A program made the translations under genes and the position numbers. From Warburgia ugandensis (taxonomy: Eukaryota > Streptophyta > Magnoliopsida > Canellales > Canellaceae), in the NCBI GenBank assembly GCA_035236585.1, contig CP141127.1, positions 46,886,001-46,950,000 on the forward strand: a stretch of DNA of 64,000 nucleotides, written 5' to 3'. Shown one piece after another: positions 36,480 to 50,041 of the stretch (position 1 is its first letter; each line of letters starts with the position of its first letter). The notes under the pieces are model-generated. The model had not been told where the DNA came from. It worked only from the letters and a program-made list of their open reading frames with translations, and did no database searches.

Positions 36480-39272
36480 CATTAGTTTTAGAAAGCGGGT
36501 GGCCAACCCTCATACTCTCCTAGCATAGCATCCCTGGCTTATGCTTGTCGAAAACAAAACCTTCAAGCCTCCATGCCCGGATGTAAAATAATGATACTAG
36601 TAGGCTATTTGCTTGTCCACATATATAAAATTCATAACAACATCAACATCCTCATTAATTAGGTACTCATGTACCAAGGATATAATTTACCAATCTAAAT
36701 TCATAAATAAATAGATAATATATAATTAGTGCCCATGTACTAAGAATATAATTTCATTGACATACAGATAATGTAAAATTAGATCATGCTTTTGAGATAA
36801 TGATAACATAATTATAAGCATAAGATCATTATATCATTTTAAATCATTACACATCTTAAACAATTAAAAAATATTAATTTGCAATCATTTATTTGATGAA
36901 GAATTGAAATTCTACAAATCTCATAATATTAAATAAGACTATGTTTACAACACGGATCTTGCATTTTAGAAATATGCATTATCAAGATTCCACCTACCTC
37001 ATAACAAGTAGCCAATCTACTAAAAATTATATTCCTTTTTGTTGGTGTAATCTGGTATATATGTCAAATTACATGCATAATAGATGGTCATTTTCTTTCC
37101 TTTATAAATACACTTGATTTATTTTATTCCTGATCATCATAAATTTAGATGATCTTACATTTCATATTCTCTGATCATAGTCAAATTTCTTTATGGTTTG
37201 TCTAATCATTTGATTATGATTGTTGATCATCAATTTTTATTCTTGATTGTTTAGTATCTCTTATACTTAACTAATTTGTCCTCTATAGATAGTTTTTATT
37301 ATATTAAAATTATTGATCTATGAATCTAATGGTTGGATCATCTTTTGATTAGTCAGATTTAGGATTTCTGACTATCTTCTATGTCCATTCTAATTTTTCT
37401 TAGTGTTAATCGTAGATCTAACCATTAAATTATTTGAATTATTCAATCTACAACTTAATTAGACATAATTTTACTAAATATCATTATTTCAATTGATTTG
37501 ATTACATATCTGAAGTTTTTGTATTGATCTAATGATCAAATCTAACTTTGATCTATCAGATCTATGATTCTGAACTTAATCATTGTTTTAGATCATAACT
37601 TTCAACATATTTGGATGATGTTATCATGAGATTAGTCTCAATATCCTACTACATTATCTAATCAATCATTTCTTTGGATTTGATCATCTTTGATCCTATG
37701 AATTCTTTGAAATTTTATAGTTTTTGGTCTTGATCAATCTAAACTATTTCTTAATCTTGAATTTTATTCTATAAGTAGGTTCGCGTTGTTAAGACAATTC
37801 CAATAGACTTTTTTTTATCACAAATCAGACTTATATAGCCTTCTGGATGTAAGATATTTTGTTTCAGATCATTAAAACAATCAGGATTAAATTTGTTTAA
37901 AATAATATAGTAAATAATTGTCATTGGGAAACCCTAGAACGGGATGCAGGTTTCAAAGGGCACTGGTGCATCTTGGTAACTAGAATGCACTGCGCTGCAT
38001 CGTGGTTCTCAGGACACAGAGGCATCTCGGTCAAACTACGACTACCTCACATGCGTTGTGCACACGCAAAGGCTCTATTGGTCACATGTGACCAAGATGC
38101 ATTCCTAGTTGGATCTTGGTCACAAAATTTGGTGGTTGGTGAGATAGTTCAATCTGGACCATTGGATGACCCACCATCAGATCTACACATAGGATTCATT
38201 TTCTTTTTAATATTTTTATAGATCTCAAGTTTTTTAGGTCCCAAGAATTCATCAGACAGCTCAGATCTTCCATCTGAGTTATCCTTGAGGTGGTTCCCAC
38301 TTGGATCCAATGGATCTATTTTCATCAGTAGATCACTAGCCAAGGAGAACAAATATGTCAGAGATTAGGTAAAAAGGAAAGCAAGAAAAGGAAAACAGAA
38401 AGAAAGGGAGAGAGAGTTACTTGGAATAGCCAGAGGAGAGGAGAGCCAGTGACTCTGATGGGTGCTAATGTTGTTCTGTGCCTATCGGTGAATTGGGTCT
38501 TTAGAGAATAGAAAGGAATGAGGGAACTGAAGAGGAAAGGAGGGAAAGGAGAATGGGGGAAAAGAAAGAGGAACAGGAAAAGAAAAGGGAGTCGCTTCTA
38601 TGCGGTGCTAAAGGATGAAATAGGGAAAGGGATTCGGATAGGGTGCATGTGTAGAAGAAGAAACAGGGAAAGGAGGCTAGACGGGAGGGGTTGCATCTGT
38701 CTAGCCCAAGGAAGGCGTGCTAGTCTAGCTTCCTAGTGTTGCACATCAATATACGCTCTCAGTAGATAAGAAGAGAGAGGAGAGAGAGAAAGAGAAAGGA
38801 AAGAAGGAAGAGGGAGGAAAGACAATTGGTCAGGAATTTTGTAGGCTTTTTCAGTTGTATTTATGGATTTATTTAATTATTTTATCTTTTAATTACTTTT
38901 TATTATTTTATTAAAAAGTAGATTTGTCATGATTGTAGCTTTAATCATTACAGATTCTTATACTTGATGACTCATGGCCCACTTAACTTTTTGTGGAGCA
39001 CATATCAAAGTAAAATTAACAATATTCCATTATTTAATGAAATTAAATTTCAAAAATTAAGAAAAATATTGATTTTTCGTCCAAACACTGATTTTAGAGT
39101 TCTTTATGTCGTTGGACTCAATTTTTCATGTACAATCCAAATATCTATGCTACAACTCTTGAGTTCATTTGTATAAAAAGTTGATTTCTTGGAATCTCAA
39201 ATTATAGTTCCATTTTCAAAATTTTCAATTGAGATATGCAAAATACATTCATAAAAATTTGGGGTTATTATA
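36480..39272 (-). repeat. Truncated 3' LTR, family 2
   Basis: Its left part aligns with 25745 onward of the solo LTR (GGTGGCCAA, GCATCCC, GGATGTAAAATAAT landmarks). The right edge reads GGGGTTATTATA where the family has GGGGTTGTTACA; both differences are transitions of the methylated-C decay type. Purine-rich reading frames near 38518-38736 are LTR low-complexity sequence. Confidence 0.8.
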
Positions 39273-39285
39273 TTCATTCCCCCTA
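39273..39285 (-). other. Polypurine tract
   Basis: The minus strand reads GTAGGGGGAATGAA next to the LTR edge, downstream of the pol terminus. Confidence 0.7.
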
Positions 39286-39289
39286 CAAA

Positions 39290-39561
39290 AAAATCATCCT
39301 CTAAATTTACTATCATACTAATACACAATCAACTCAAGATGTGTTTTCTTCATTTCATCCTTAGTTTCCCATGTGGCTTTTTCCACTGAATGATGTTGTC
39401 ATAATACTTTAAAACTAATATTTTTATTTGTAATTTCTGTTCCCTTTTGTTCATAATTCATATTGCTTTTTCCTCAAAGATAGAATCATGTTTCAATTCA
39501 ACTGGCTTCTTTTGAAGTACGTGTGTAGAGTCTAGTATACATACATACATACATACATACA

Positions 39562-39593
<32 letters not shown>

Positions 39594-42435
39594 AATATGT
39601 ATATATATATATATATTCTCAATCATTGAGACATGAAATACATTGTGTAATTTAGCTAGTTATGGTGGTAATGCCAACTTGTAAGCCACCATAACAATTC
39701 TCTCCAAAATCTCAAAAGGACTGATAACTCGAGGATTGAGTTTTTCCTTTTATTCAAAACCTCATAATTCCATTAGCTGGTGAGATCTTTAGAAATACAT
39801 GGTCTCCAACTACAAACTCTATGTTTCTACTTTTTCTATCCACATCTCTTTTGTTGACTATGTGCAGTTAACATCCACTTCTTAATTAATTTAACCTTTT
39901 CTTCACACTGTTCAACAAATTTTGACATCATCAACTTTCTCTCTAATCTCACTCCAACAAGTCGGTGATCTCATATAGAGCCATACTAGTACTTGTATGA
40001 AAACTATTGTTATACATAAGTTCAACTTGTGGAAGATATTCATCCCAATTTCTTTCCAATCTAATGAATATGCTCTTTAACATATCTTTTGAAGTTTAGA
40101 TGGTGCTTTTTCATTAACCATCTGTATGGGGGTGAAACGTCATGTTTAATCTAAGTGATGTACTTAATGCTTTTTGTATACTCTTCCAACATGTGGAAGT
40201 AAATTTACCATTTCTATTTGAGATAATAGATAATGGTACTTGGTAAAGACTTACAATTTTCTTCTAACAAAGTTTAGCTAAACTATCGACTGATTGATTT
40301 TGTCTAATTGGAAGGAAATGTACTGACATTGTCAATCTATTTACTATCACCCAAATCATATCATGACCATCATGTGTCTTAAGTAAACCTACCATGAAAT
40401 CTATAATGATGTGGTTTCCTTTCCATTCAAGAAGTTTCAATGTTTGTAGCATTCATGTAGGTCTTTTATGTTTCACTTTCACTTGTTGACAAATCATGCA
40501 TTTAGCTACAACGTCACCTATATCCCTTTTCATTCCTTCCCACCAAAAGTTCTTCTTTAGGTCCTAGTACATCTTTGTACCTCTAAAGTGAATAGAAAAT
40601 ATTGATTAATGTGCTTCCTATAATAATTCTCTCCTCAAGTCTGCAATTAATAAAACCACTAGTCTACCTTGAAAATGAATACTTTCATCGTAATCTTTGG
40701 GAAAAAAACTCTTTTGAAACAATTCCTGAGTCATTGCATCATCTTCTCGAGTTCTTAATATTCAATCCACGAAGGTTGATTTAATGATGATGTTTGCAAT
40801 TGCAGTACTTAAAATTCTACTGAATGTATTAACCACTACGTTTGTCTTCCTAGGATAATATTATACAGTGAAATCATAGTCTTTGATATTCTCTATCCAT
40901 TTTCATTGTCTCATACACAGGTCAACTTATGTAAAAATATACTCGAGGCTCTTATGATAGGCGATGACATTTAATTTTTTCACCATATAGGTAATACTGC
41001 CAAATTTTTAAAGAAAACACTACCGCCACAAGTTATAGGTTGTATACGATGTAATTCATTTTATACTTCTTTAGTTGCCATGAAGATAAGCAATGACTTT
41101 TCCATGTTGTATTACTACACTTCCTAATCCTTTGCCTGAAGCATTATAGTAATTCTTATAACCTCCACTTCCTGAAAGAGTCAAAACTGGTGCCATAATT
41201 AGTCTCTTTTTCAACTCATATACTCTGAGTCAATATTCCAAGTGAACTTTACATCCTTTCTAGCCAATGTAGTCAAAGGTAGGGTTATACAAAAAAAAAA
41301 AAAAAAAAAAAATGATAGTATATTGCAAGACCAAGAAAGCTATGAATCTCTATGACTGTCCTAGGCTTTTCCTAATTCATGATACCTCTACTTTTTGTTG
41401 GGTCCACTATAACACCATCTTTAGAAATTTTATTTGACCTAAGAAATTAACTTTCTCTAGCCAATAGTCACACTTACTAAATTTGGCAAATAGCTTATGA
41501 GTTCTAAGGGTGTTTAGCATAATTTTTGTAAGTGTTCTTGCTGTTCTTCGATAATGTTAGAGTAAATCCATATATCCTAAATGAATATAATCACAAATTT
41601 ATCTAAGAAAGTTTGGAAGACTCAATCCATCAAATCCATAAATATTATAGATGTAATCATTAGATCAAATGGCATAACTAAGATTTCATAGTAACCATAA
41701 TGAGTTCTAAAAGATGTCTCTGATATGTCCTCATCTTTGATTTACAATTAATGATAGCAGATTGCAATTGATTAAAGAAATCATCAATGTGTGGTAGAGG
41801 GTACTTATTTATCATAGTGACATTATTCAATTCTGTAGTTAATGCATAATCACTTCGTTTCATCCTTTTTCTTTATAATTAAGATCGGTGCTCCCCAAGG
41901 TGAACTACTTGGCTGAATAAATCCTCTATTTAATAAATCTTTGTAATTGACTTTTCAACTCTTTCAATTCAGATGGTATCTATCCTATAAGGTGTTTTAG
42001 ATATTTGAGTTGTGTATGGTAATAATTCAATAGTAAATTTAATCTCTCATTGTGGTGTTAATCTTAGAAATTTCACTAGAAAAAAGCTCTTGAAATGCTT
42101 TAACTACATCTATCTCCTCAATCATTGATCGTTTATCATATACAATAACCATAGTTGTTAGAAATGCTTGGAAGCCTTTAGAAATATGTTTAGCCACATT
42201 TACAGCTAAAACAATGTATGTGCCTAATCAATATTGTCCCCCATGTAAAATGTCTATATTCTCATCAAGTATATTGAATGTGATTTTCTTTTTGCAATAA
42301 TCCATAAATACCCATATTTTGTTAATCAATTCACTCTTAGGATAATATCAAAGTCCTTCATGTCAAGTAGGATAAGGTTAGCATCCATTCTTCTACCAAT
42401 TAACCTTGATAGGCACTTCGTTGGATAAACTCTTA
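39290..42435 (-). pseudogene. Ty3/gypsy pol pseudogene (protease, RT, RNase H, integrase, chromodomain)
   Basis: Read 5' to 3' on the minus strand: a protease tail (DMKDFDIILRVN, ~42350); RT blocks ELNNVTMINKYPLPHIDDFF (~41800) and FVIIFI-stop-DIWIYS (~41590), where the usual catalytic DD reads stop-D; PTK with SFLGLAIYYH (41400-41330); an integrase zinc-finger and spacer (CMICQQVK, ~40480); the integrase core EWKGNHIIIDFMVGLLKTHDGHDMIWVIVNR (given here only as a landmark spanning 40430-40330 in pieces EWKGNHIIIDF and WVIVNR); GDHVFLKISP (~39800); and a chromodomain-like tail HSVEKATWETKDEM (~39400). The set and order identify a chromovirus (Tekay/Del type). Multiple stops make it non-functional. 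A poly-A run (41289-41312) interrupts it. Confidence 0.85.
39537..39592. repeat. (ATAC)n microsatellite
   Basis: About fourteen ATAC tetranucleotides followed by a short TA run (39599-39616), inside the decayed pol region. Confidence 0.95.
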
Positions 42436-43239
42436 TGCTATAACTGATTCACACTAAATGACTTTATAAGTTCCAACATTTGAAGTCATTTACTAACAAC
42501 TTTAAACGTTCCTCATTTTAAAATTTTTTTACATTGCAATCACTAACTGTATTTCTATATGCAATGTAACAGCTGATATAATTTTCTTATAATCTTTATA
42601 CACATGAAAACAAACATACATTCAATTCCACATTAGGTATAAACCATCAAAATTCACCATTATCATCCATATCTATGTTGAAAAGACTTCATAAAAGAAA
42701 CCACAACACATGCATTCACTACAACATCCACATTCACTTTATTTGTAAGTTCATACACATTCACATTTACTTTCACACTCTAAGTTTACCTCATTCATCA
42801 TCTCATAAAAGTTATATACTTCAATCAATATAAACTAAACTAACCTCCATATTCACTTCATTTACAAGCTACAAATTCACTTCATCCTTAGTCATTTACT
42901 CCCACACTCTAGGTTTCCATTCATCCATCTCTTAATATATATATATATATGTATGTATGTATATTTCAATGAAAATAATGAAAACTAAAAGAATGCATGC
43001 ATATGAATGAAAAAATACTTTATTATGTATTTTATATTCATGTAGCTGCTCTAAGTGTTCTAATTGAAACTCGTTATATACTCAACCCATTGGCTTCATA
43101 TTTCATTGAGGTTTACTCAGGAGTAATTGTTCTTGTTTGCCCACTCAGAAATCACAGCAGCTCGTAATACATCATATTTAATTTAGGTCACATTCTTTTA
43201 GCTGGATGCATAAAAAATTGTAAAAAATATAATATTATG

Positions 43240-44080
43240 AAAAGTAAAAAGTGTCTTACCTTTCTTACTTGGGAGACACCATCACCATCAAGTATTATGA
43301 TCCTCATGTATCTCAGCACATAGTACTCGCACTACCAATCAGACTATTGTCCAGGACACTTTGTAACAAGAAAAACAAAAAGAATCCATAAATATAATTT
43401 GTCATATTGTAAGTTTAATTAGTTATAAAATAGAGTAACTAACTATTTTTGATACTTTAACAGTCTTCAAAGTGAGTTTCAGTGATCGTACAGTCTTAGC
43501 CACAATAGCCCAAGTTAATCATGTTCTACAAATTTAAATTTCAAATGCATTATAGATGAATAAAAAATTATTTATCTACAAATAATATCTAAAAAGAATA
43601 AAATCTTAATTATTTATAATTTCTACGAGGGCAAGACGGATTTGTAATCCACAAGAATAAAAAAAGAAAGTGTACCCACCATGCACATCCAAAATAAGTA
43701 GCATCCAATGAGCCCTATATAGATAGTCATATGAAATGTAATTAAAGTTGACAATTCCTATGTATAGAATTAGTTGGTAAGAAAACAAGAAAATTAAAAC
43801 TTACCCACTATTGCAATGAATCATTAAGCCCTATTTCTTAGAGCCCTAGAAGAAGCTAGGTAAAATATCATTAACACTCTTCTATACAAACCAATACTCT
43901 GTTGCTCCACAAATGATGTTAGGGTTAAGGAATTGGTAAAGTATATCCTCAACCTCAAAAAGGCTAGTTGCATCATGTAAGAAGTTGCATAATAGAAATA
44001 ATTATTACCTATATCATAAAAATATAATATATAATGTCAAGTATTTTATAAGTGAATATGTACATATACCTCATGTAGGA
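43240..44080 (-). pseudogene. Ulp1-like peptidase domain in the second CACTA copy
   Basis: The minus strand at 43716-43612 reads RAHWMLLILDVHGGYTFFFY and then SCGLQIRLALVEIINN, the counterpart of 32443-32530. The Cys-block counterpart lies near 43310-43350. As in the main copy, the expected Asp of the LDS motif is Tyr (FYS). Stops and introns break the domain. Confidence 0.7.
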
Positions 44081-44199
44081 GATAATGTGAGAGTACTCAA
44101 GTTGATGGTGCAATGACGGATGACCTCGATGGTGCATGTTGTTGATTAATCATATAAAGTTAATAAACAGTTAAATTGAGGTCTCTGGCTAAAAATTAT

Positions 44200-44543
44200 T
44201 GATGAGGAAGGTAGTATGATAAGATACATGCCATGGACTCTATGAGAATGACTAGTACTTTCGAGAAAGTGATGTGATATTCAACTTCTTGCACAATAGT
44301 TATAATATTTTCCATTTCTAAAGGGAATGAAAGGTTGACATTAGCCATGGTAATATACACTCACTTAGTATGTGGAAGCATAGTAATTCTTTGCAAAATG
44401 GTTGATTCATGCTCACAGCATGAACCAACTGCCATGTTGTTTTGACAAAAATCCAAGGCCAATAGGCATTGACCCACCTACAAATCAAATATATAATAGA
44501 GAGGTTGAGATAGAGAAATATAGAAGGACAATGAAAATTTTTA

Positions 44544-44578
<35 letters not shown>

Positions 44579-45420
44579 CTCTCTATATACATATACCTCA
44601 TTGGTTGAATTTTTGTTTTGAGGGTTGTTGGTTATCCTTCATGAACTTCTTTAATTAGAGAATTGTAGCTAGCATTTGATGGATGTATAAGGGCATTGCA
44701 AGAATTATGTGCAGGGAATTGAGAAACTATCATCAAACCTCCTTCGTGCTACTAGCTAAATATATCCATTTTTATTTTCTCATACAACTCTTAGTAGGCC
44801 TTTTGATCTTGAATTGTAGGTAACCTTTTAACAAAGAATTTGGAAGGAACAATATCATGCCCATGCCCCTAATTCAACTAGATTGGTCCTTCTTATTAGC
44901 CATAGCCATATATAGGACGCTATCGTTGGCAGCAGTCAAGTGCAATAATTGAATGTTACATGTAATTAATTAAATGAAACATTGTTTTTGCACGTACCTC
45001 AAATACAACATACGTGAGATTTTGTACAAATGCATTCCACACATTTTGGTCAATGACGTCAGAATAAATGGTAGGCACTGTGTACACTGTGGACAGATCA
45101 TTGAAATATGGAGCTAAGTAATTGTGAACAAGGTAGTTCTTCCATTTTCTTCATTACTCACCAACTCCCTATAAAGCACACATCTTCTTCTGCTCGGGTA
45201 CGACAAAGGTAGTCTGTAAAGTGCACAACACATTACTATATTTGAAAATAAGGTTTGTTATAAATTATAATACATATTATTAATGTTTACTTACCTTCAC
45301 CATTTCCCATATTGAATATTTTGTCAAGGATGACTCTCCCCTCTCTCTTTTGAGTCGTAGTCATGTTGGCCTCTTGATCATGCTCTTGATTTAGCCCATA
45401 TTCTTATTTTTGATATTGTT
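44200..45420 (-). pseudogene. PttA-type gene of the second CACTA copy
   Basis: The minus strand near 45195-45135 carries AGAAGATGTGTGCTTTA and ATGGAAGAACTAC words that parallel 30360-30415. 44220-44440 parallels the 31470-31765 exon. A (CT)n run (44546-44575) sits where the main copy has its GT/TA run. No intact frame. Confidence 0.6.
44546..44575. repeat. (CT)n microsatellite
   Basis: About fifteen CT units within the second CACTA copy. Confidence 0.95.
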
Positions 45421-46577
45421 CTTGTTCCATCTTTACTATAAACAAGAACATAATGATATTAGAACAATGAGATAAAAAAGGCCTTTTAATGCATTTGAAA
45501 AAAACAAACTGAGAAGACATAGGTAACAAACAAATCAAAAGTAAGTTAGATAAACAAGAAACTTGCTTTTTTGAATGGAGAAGAAATAACTTGAAATGAT
45601 GAAGATACTTCTTAAATACAATAATAAGATTTACCTCAAGCATTGCTAAAGGAATGAAGATACTCTATGATCATTCAAATAATTAAATTGTAGGTTTAGA
45701 AGTGGTAAGAACAATAATCAATTTAAGGAATGTATATCAATTTTCTACTTTCATGTCTTAAATTAAACCTAGGACTTGTTCTTATCCATTTTTAAATGTA
45801 TGTCATGTCATGGCAATGATTGGGTCATTGTTAGATGTATATAGGGTCATGGCAATGATTGGGTCATGGTTAAGAAGAGGGTTTACTTTCTCTTTTGAGG
45901 GGAAATGAAGTTAATGTTCTGATAGGGAAACACTCCTACAATTATGTCCATTAAGTGTCCTTCAGTTTATGTTTTCAATCACTTGCAAACGTATGAATCA
46001 GTGTAGTAATTTACACACAAGAGAGGTCAGTCCTATGAGGAATTCCATAGTTTTCTATATGGACTGGATCTTGCTTAATTATATCGCTTATCCTAGCCAA
46101 AAGAGATGGTTTTAATCTAATCTAAGAATTAAAATAACATGGAAACTAAAACATGCATGAAAATAGAAATTTTCCAAGTATAGAACTTTCTAAAATCAAA
46201 CCTAAAAATTAACTAAACTATTCTAAAGATGCAACAACTTAAGCAATGAAGCCTAAACTTAACATAGCATGCAATTAAACTTATCAATGAAGGGCAACCT
46301 ATAAATATGGACAAACAATACAAATAAGACATGAAATTAAAACTTAAGAGGAGTGCACATGATGCATACATGGTGCACATGGGGATAAGAGAGAAAGAAT
46401 GCATGAAACAATCTAAAATGGAATGTATGAATCCTGGGACTATTATGCATGGAGTTGTCAATATGTTTGTGCATGAAATCTAAACAATAAACATGGGATT
46501 CAATGAACTTAAAATCATTAGAAACAACTTGGAACATTGTGCACAAAACATGTGCCCTTCTATTGACTAAAAAATCT

Positions 46578-49500
46578 TACAAAAAGAGGTGCATGTACAT
46601 TAAAATAAGAATAAAAAAATAAAATAAAACAAGCAATTCAAACAAGGAAAGAACACATAAAACATAGGAGTTAAACCAAAGCAATGAAGAAAGGAATAAG
46701 AGCAATGGACTAATTAACCTAGAAATTAAGAGTGCGACGAGCAAAGAACACAAGTAAGAGGGAGGCTTGGAAGAGAATAGCCAAGGAGGAATATGTTGTA
46801 AACCCTAAAGCGACTTTAAGGTGGTCATTGCAGGGAGAGGGTGGGAAGGGGGGATTTGGTGGTCATTGTTGGGTGGTCATTGTAGGTAGGGCAGGGGGTG
46901 CTTAGGGTGGTGGTCAGTATAGGCGGGGCAGTGGGAAGGGGGGACTTCGGGTGGCGGTCATCTTCATAGGTAGAGGTGGGAAGAGTTGGGGGGGTATGTG
47001 TAACTGTGACGACCTGGGTTTTCTCATGCATTTTTAAATGCAATATCTAATTCCTAAGGTGGGATGCATCCCTATTTGTAAACCATTTTATAAAAACCAT
47101 GCAATGCAGCGAAAAATCTTTTGTTTTAAACTTATTTTGAAAACCCTGAGTGCCATTTACTATTATAGCAATCAAAGTAGTTTTTGAAAAACTTTAGAAA
47201 TCATAAATGTTTTTCCCCAGGTCTATCCAAATACAACACATAGCTCAACTGTAAATAAATACACATCCAAATGGTTGAGAGTTTACTCACATGTATAGTT
47301 GTCTCCTTTGTTTATTCACTTGCTCGTAGCACTAATATCTCCTGAGACATCTTCTATTTGTGAGTGGAACTATCCTAAAAAATCTTAAGGATAGGGTGAG
47401 TATATACTATACTTAGTAGGAGTCTATCACTACTAGTTTTGCAATGCATGCTATGTTTAAAATCATATGCTCTTTAAAACATGTGCATGTTTGAACAACC
47501 ATGTTCAATATCGATATTACAAACCACTGTCGAATCGGAATACTGATGACTAAAGAATCGCATAATCCAAGTCGAAAGTATCATATATATATATCATAAA
47601 CATAATGATATGCATAATATGCTCAATTGAATCCAACTCATGGATATCTGGTATGGTCGACCAACCTCATGTCATGCCATATGCAATGTAAATAAATCCT
47701 CAAACCATAGGGTCCAACTATGCCCACGACCTCGCCACCGTGTGGTCCTCGGGTACCTGAGGACACAGGGCCATATGCCTCCACGGGACATATGACACTT
47801 CGACCCAATGTCGTCACACCAGTGGTAGCCCCCTGTACCACATGCAGTCGAAGCAGGGACGTTACCCTTTTTTGGGCGTGGTACCCATCCACCTAATAGT
47901 GGTAGAGGATGGAGGCCAACCCAAACCTCTCGGCAAAGCACCCACTATCTTATCAGCCCAAATCATATCAGATCAAACAAGCAAAAACCTCTTTTTCAAA
48001 ACCTCTCCTCTTTGGGTCCCTCACAATTGCCTACCCAACGTCTTTCAGGCACTTCAGCGTCTTTTGGTAACCCTCAAGGACATGCAATCTTTCAAAAACT
48101 CAATGCTCAAAAATCATGCAATATATGCATTTGTTTGCAAAACATATATATGCATAATGTATATGCAATTATTTGCAAAACATATCTATGTATAAAGCAT
48201 TTATCATGTGTATGCTGAATTAAGTCTTGCTAAACAAGTTATATAACTTATACCTAAAACATGCATAAAATAATCATGGCTCTTTTAAAAAGTCTAGTAG
48301 TGATAGAGCACCTACTTGGTTAGGTCGCGCTAATCCCCTTGTCCTCGTATGCTCCTGAACATGGTTTGGGGAATCAAGGTTAGTTTGGCCTATCTTTTAT
48401 AGGTTTTAGAGTGGTTGGTCTTATTACTTAGGCATTAAGGGTTCAACCCCATGCCCATGGGTGTCCTAAGGCCCTAATTGGGCCTTGGTATCATCAGTTT
48501 TCCAAAGGTCTAGTGGCCACGCGCCACCATCCTAGTCTAAGGGTCGTGCCCACCTTATATTGGGCCTTGATCAGGGATTTTATAGCTTGGGTTAGCGGCG
48601 CCTCAATCGGAGCCCTAGATCTCAAGTTATAGCGTTTTTAGTGCCGTGTGTACATAAAAGGGCCAAACGAAGCAAGGTGGAAGCCTGGGAAACTTAGCCT
48701 AGGACTAATGGGAAGACAGGTTTGGAGGGATTTTGGGCATACCTGGCTTGTTGCTGGGTTTTTCTCCACATTTCTTCTCTTGGTTGCTTCTCCAAAATGG
48801 GTTTATCCTAAGCTTTTGGGCTGCCATTAGAAGCGCCCAAGAGCTCTATTTATAGAGCTATAAGAGGGTTCTGGAGGGGGCTCTCACCTCCCTTGAATGG
48901 TGGTGGAGAAACCTCCAGAATGGCGGTGATTTCTCCTCCAATCACCGCCATTCTAGAACCCTCTAGAAGGTTGAAGAAGAGGGGTGCCCGTATCAAAACG
49001 GGCCCCTGTGTTTTGCAGGCTAAATCCATTTTTTAGTGAAAATTACATTTTTGCTCCTAAACTTCAAAGGGCCATAACTTGCTCATTTTAACTCCGTTTT
49101 GGGTGATTTTGGTCTTGTTGAATTCCTTGTTCTAAGATGCACCTAATGGTACCATTTTTAGGACCAAATTTCTAGGTTTAATCAGGGTGAATTGTAAAAT
49201 GACCAAAATACCCTTATTTCCAAAAAGTGAACTTTTCATTGCTAACTTGGGATTTAAATGTTACAAAATTAGAGTCATTACAGTAACACCCCAAATTTTT
49301 TTTATAATAAAAATATAATAGTGAAATTGAAGATTTCAAGGAAAAATGAGACTGGAATATTAGGCTTAGCAAAAACATACTCTTATAGAAGTACAAATAA
49401 GGCATAATACATGCATAATTGAAAACATATCCCACAAACCCTTCAAAATGACTGTATGCACTACAATTTCTGAATACAGATGAAAAATACAGATGAAAAA
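46578..49500. repeat. Near-identical duplicated segment, copy 1
   Basis: It matches 61009-63917 with only about a dozen scattered differences and one TA-repeat length change; the offset is 14430 before and 14428 after that change. It includes 420 bases of CACTA sequence, the start of the large LTR, a complete nested solo LTR and both its target duplications. Apparent divergence after ~49500 is explained by a deletion in this copy. Confidence 0.93.
47005..49282 (-). mobile_element. Solo LTR, family 1, with GTAAC target duplication
   Basis: Edges TGTGACGACC and GAGTCATTACA; flanks GTAAC at 47000-47004 and 49283-49287. The left 1.2 kb matches the LTRs at 7119 and 13237 well; the part from 48300 on is a divergent subtype. 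A minus-strand TATA box (CTCTATAAATAG) lies at 48846-48857 and the hairpin at 47398-47414. It interrupts the start of the large family-2 LTR after its sixth base. Confidence 0.92.
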
Positions 49501-50041
49501 TCCAACGCCACTATGTACGCTCAATTCCGAGCCTAGGAGGATAAAACAGATTTTTCTCCATAAAGGGCAAAATGGTCTTTTTATAGATGGGGCCCACAAA
49601 GGACCCAAAATAGAATCCAATGGCCAGACTGCATGAAATCATAGGTCAAACCACTACCACCAGCTAGTGGAGGAGGGTGGTAGTGGAATCAAAGAAATAT
49701 TAAAAATTAAAAAATAAAAAAAGCATAATTATTAGGTCTTATGATGAAAAACATTCAAAAACCCTATAAATAGATATCAGAAAAATTCCCAAAAATATTT
49801 CAAAAATCAATCACGAAGTTCCCTAGACTCTGCCAAAATCTTAGCTCAAAATTCCTCCTCGGGTTATCGGGCGTCTACATGGACGGGTCGTCCCCTAAGA
49901 GCAGGGTTTCACCCTGTTACAGTTTTCTGAATTAGGCATTCATATTCAACCGTTGAAATATCATCTTAGACATTGGATCTTTGAGGAATACAAAGATCTA
50001 CAAAACCCCTTTTAGTTTACCATAATCAGTTGAGAATCCGT

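Larger units (their letters stand above)
36480..42440 (-). mobile_element. Truncated Ty3/gypsy (chromovirus-like) retrotransposon
   Basis: Minus orientation: pol remnants (42440 down to 39290), a polypurine tract, then a family-2 LTR that breaks off at about 36480. The 5' LTR, primer binding site, gag and most of the protease are missing. The break at ~42440 coincides with the start of the minus-strand CACTA copy. No target duplication can be identified because both ends are lost. Confidence 0.82.
42441..46998 (-). mobile_element. Second CACTA copy, 3' half, minus strand
   Basis: Modules appear in inverted order relative to the main CACTA: subterminal-type motifs (42450-42530), Ulp1-like block (43260-44080), PttA-type gene (44200-45420), spacer homologous to 29740-29830 (46150-46215) and a Pro-rich block (46810-46998). 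The 3' terminal repeat is missing; the element breaks at the truncated retrotransposon. Its upstream part continues past the large solo LTR at 59409. Confidence 0.75.

Noticed and set aside
46825-47043. Pro/Thr-rich 72-codon frame present twice (also 61255-61473)
   Set aside because: The two copies are identical because of the recent segmental duplication, not coding constraint; the frame starts inside an LTR.
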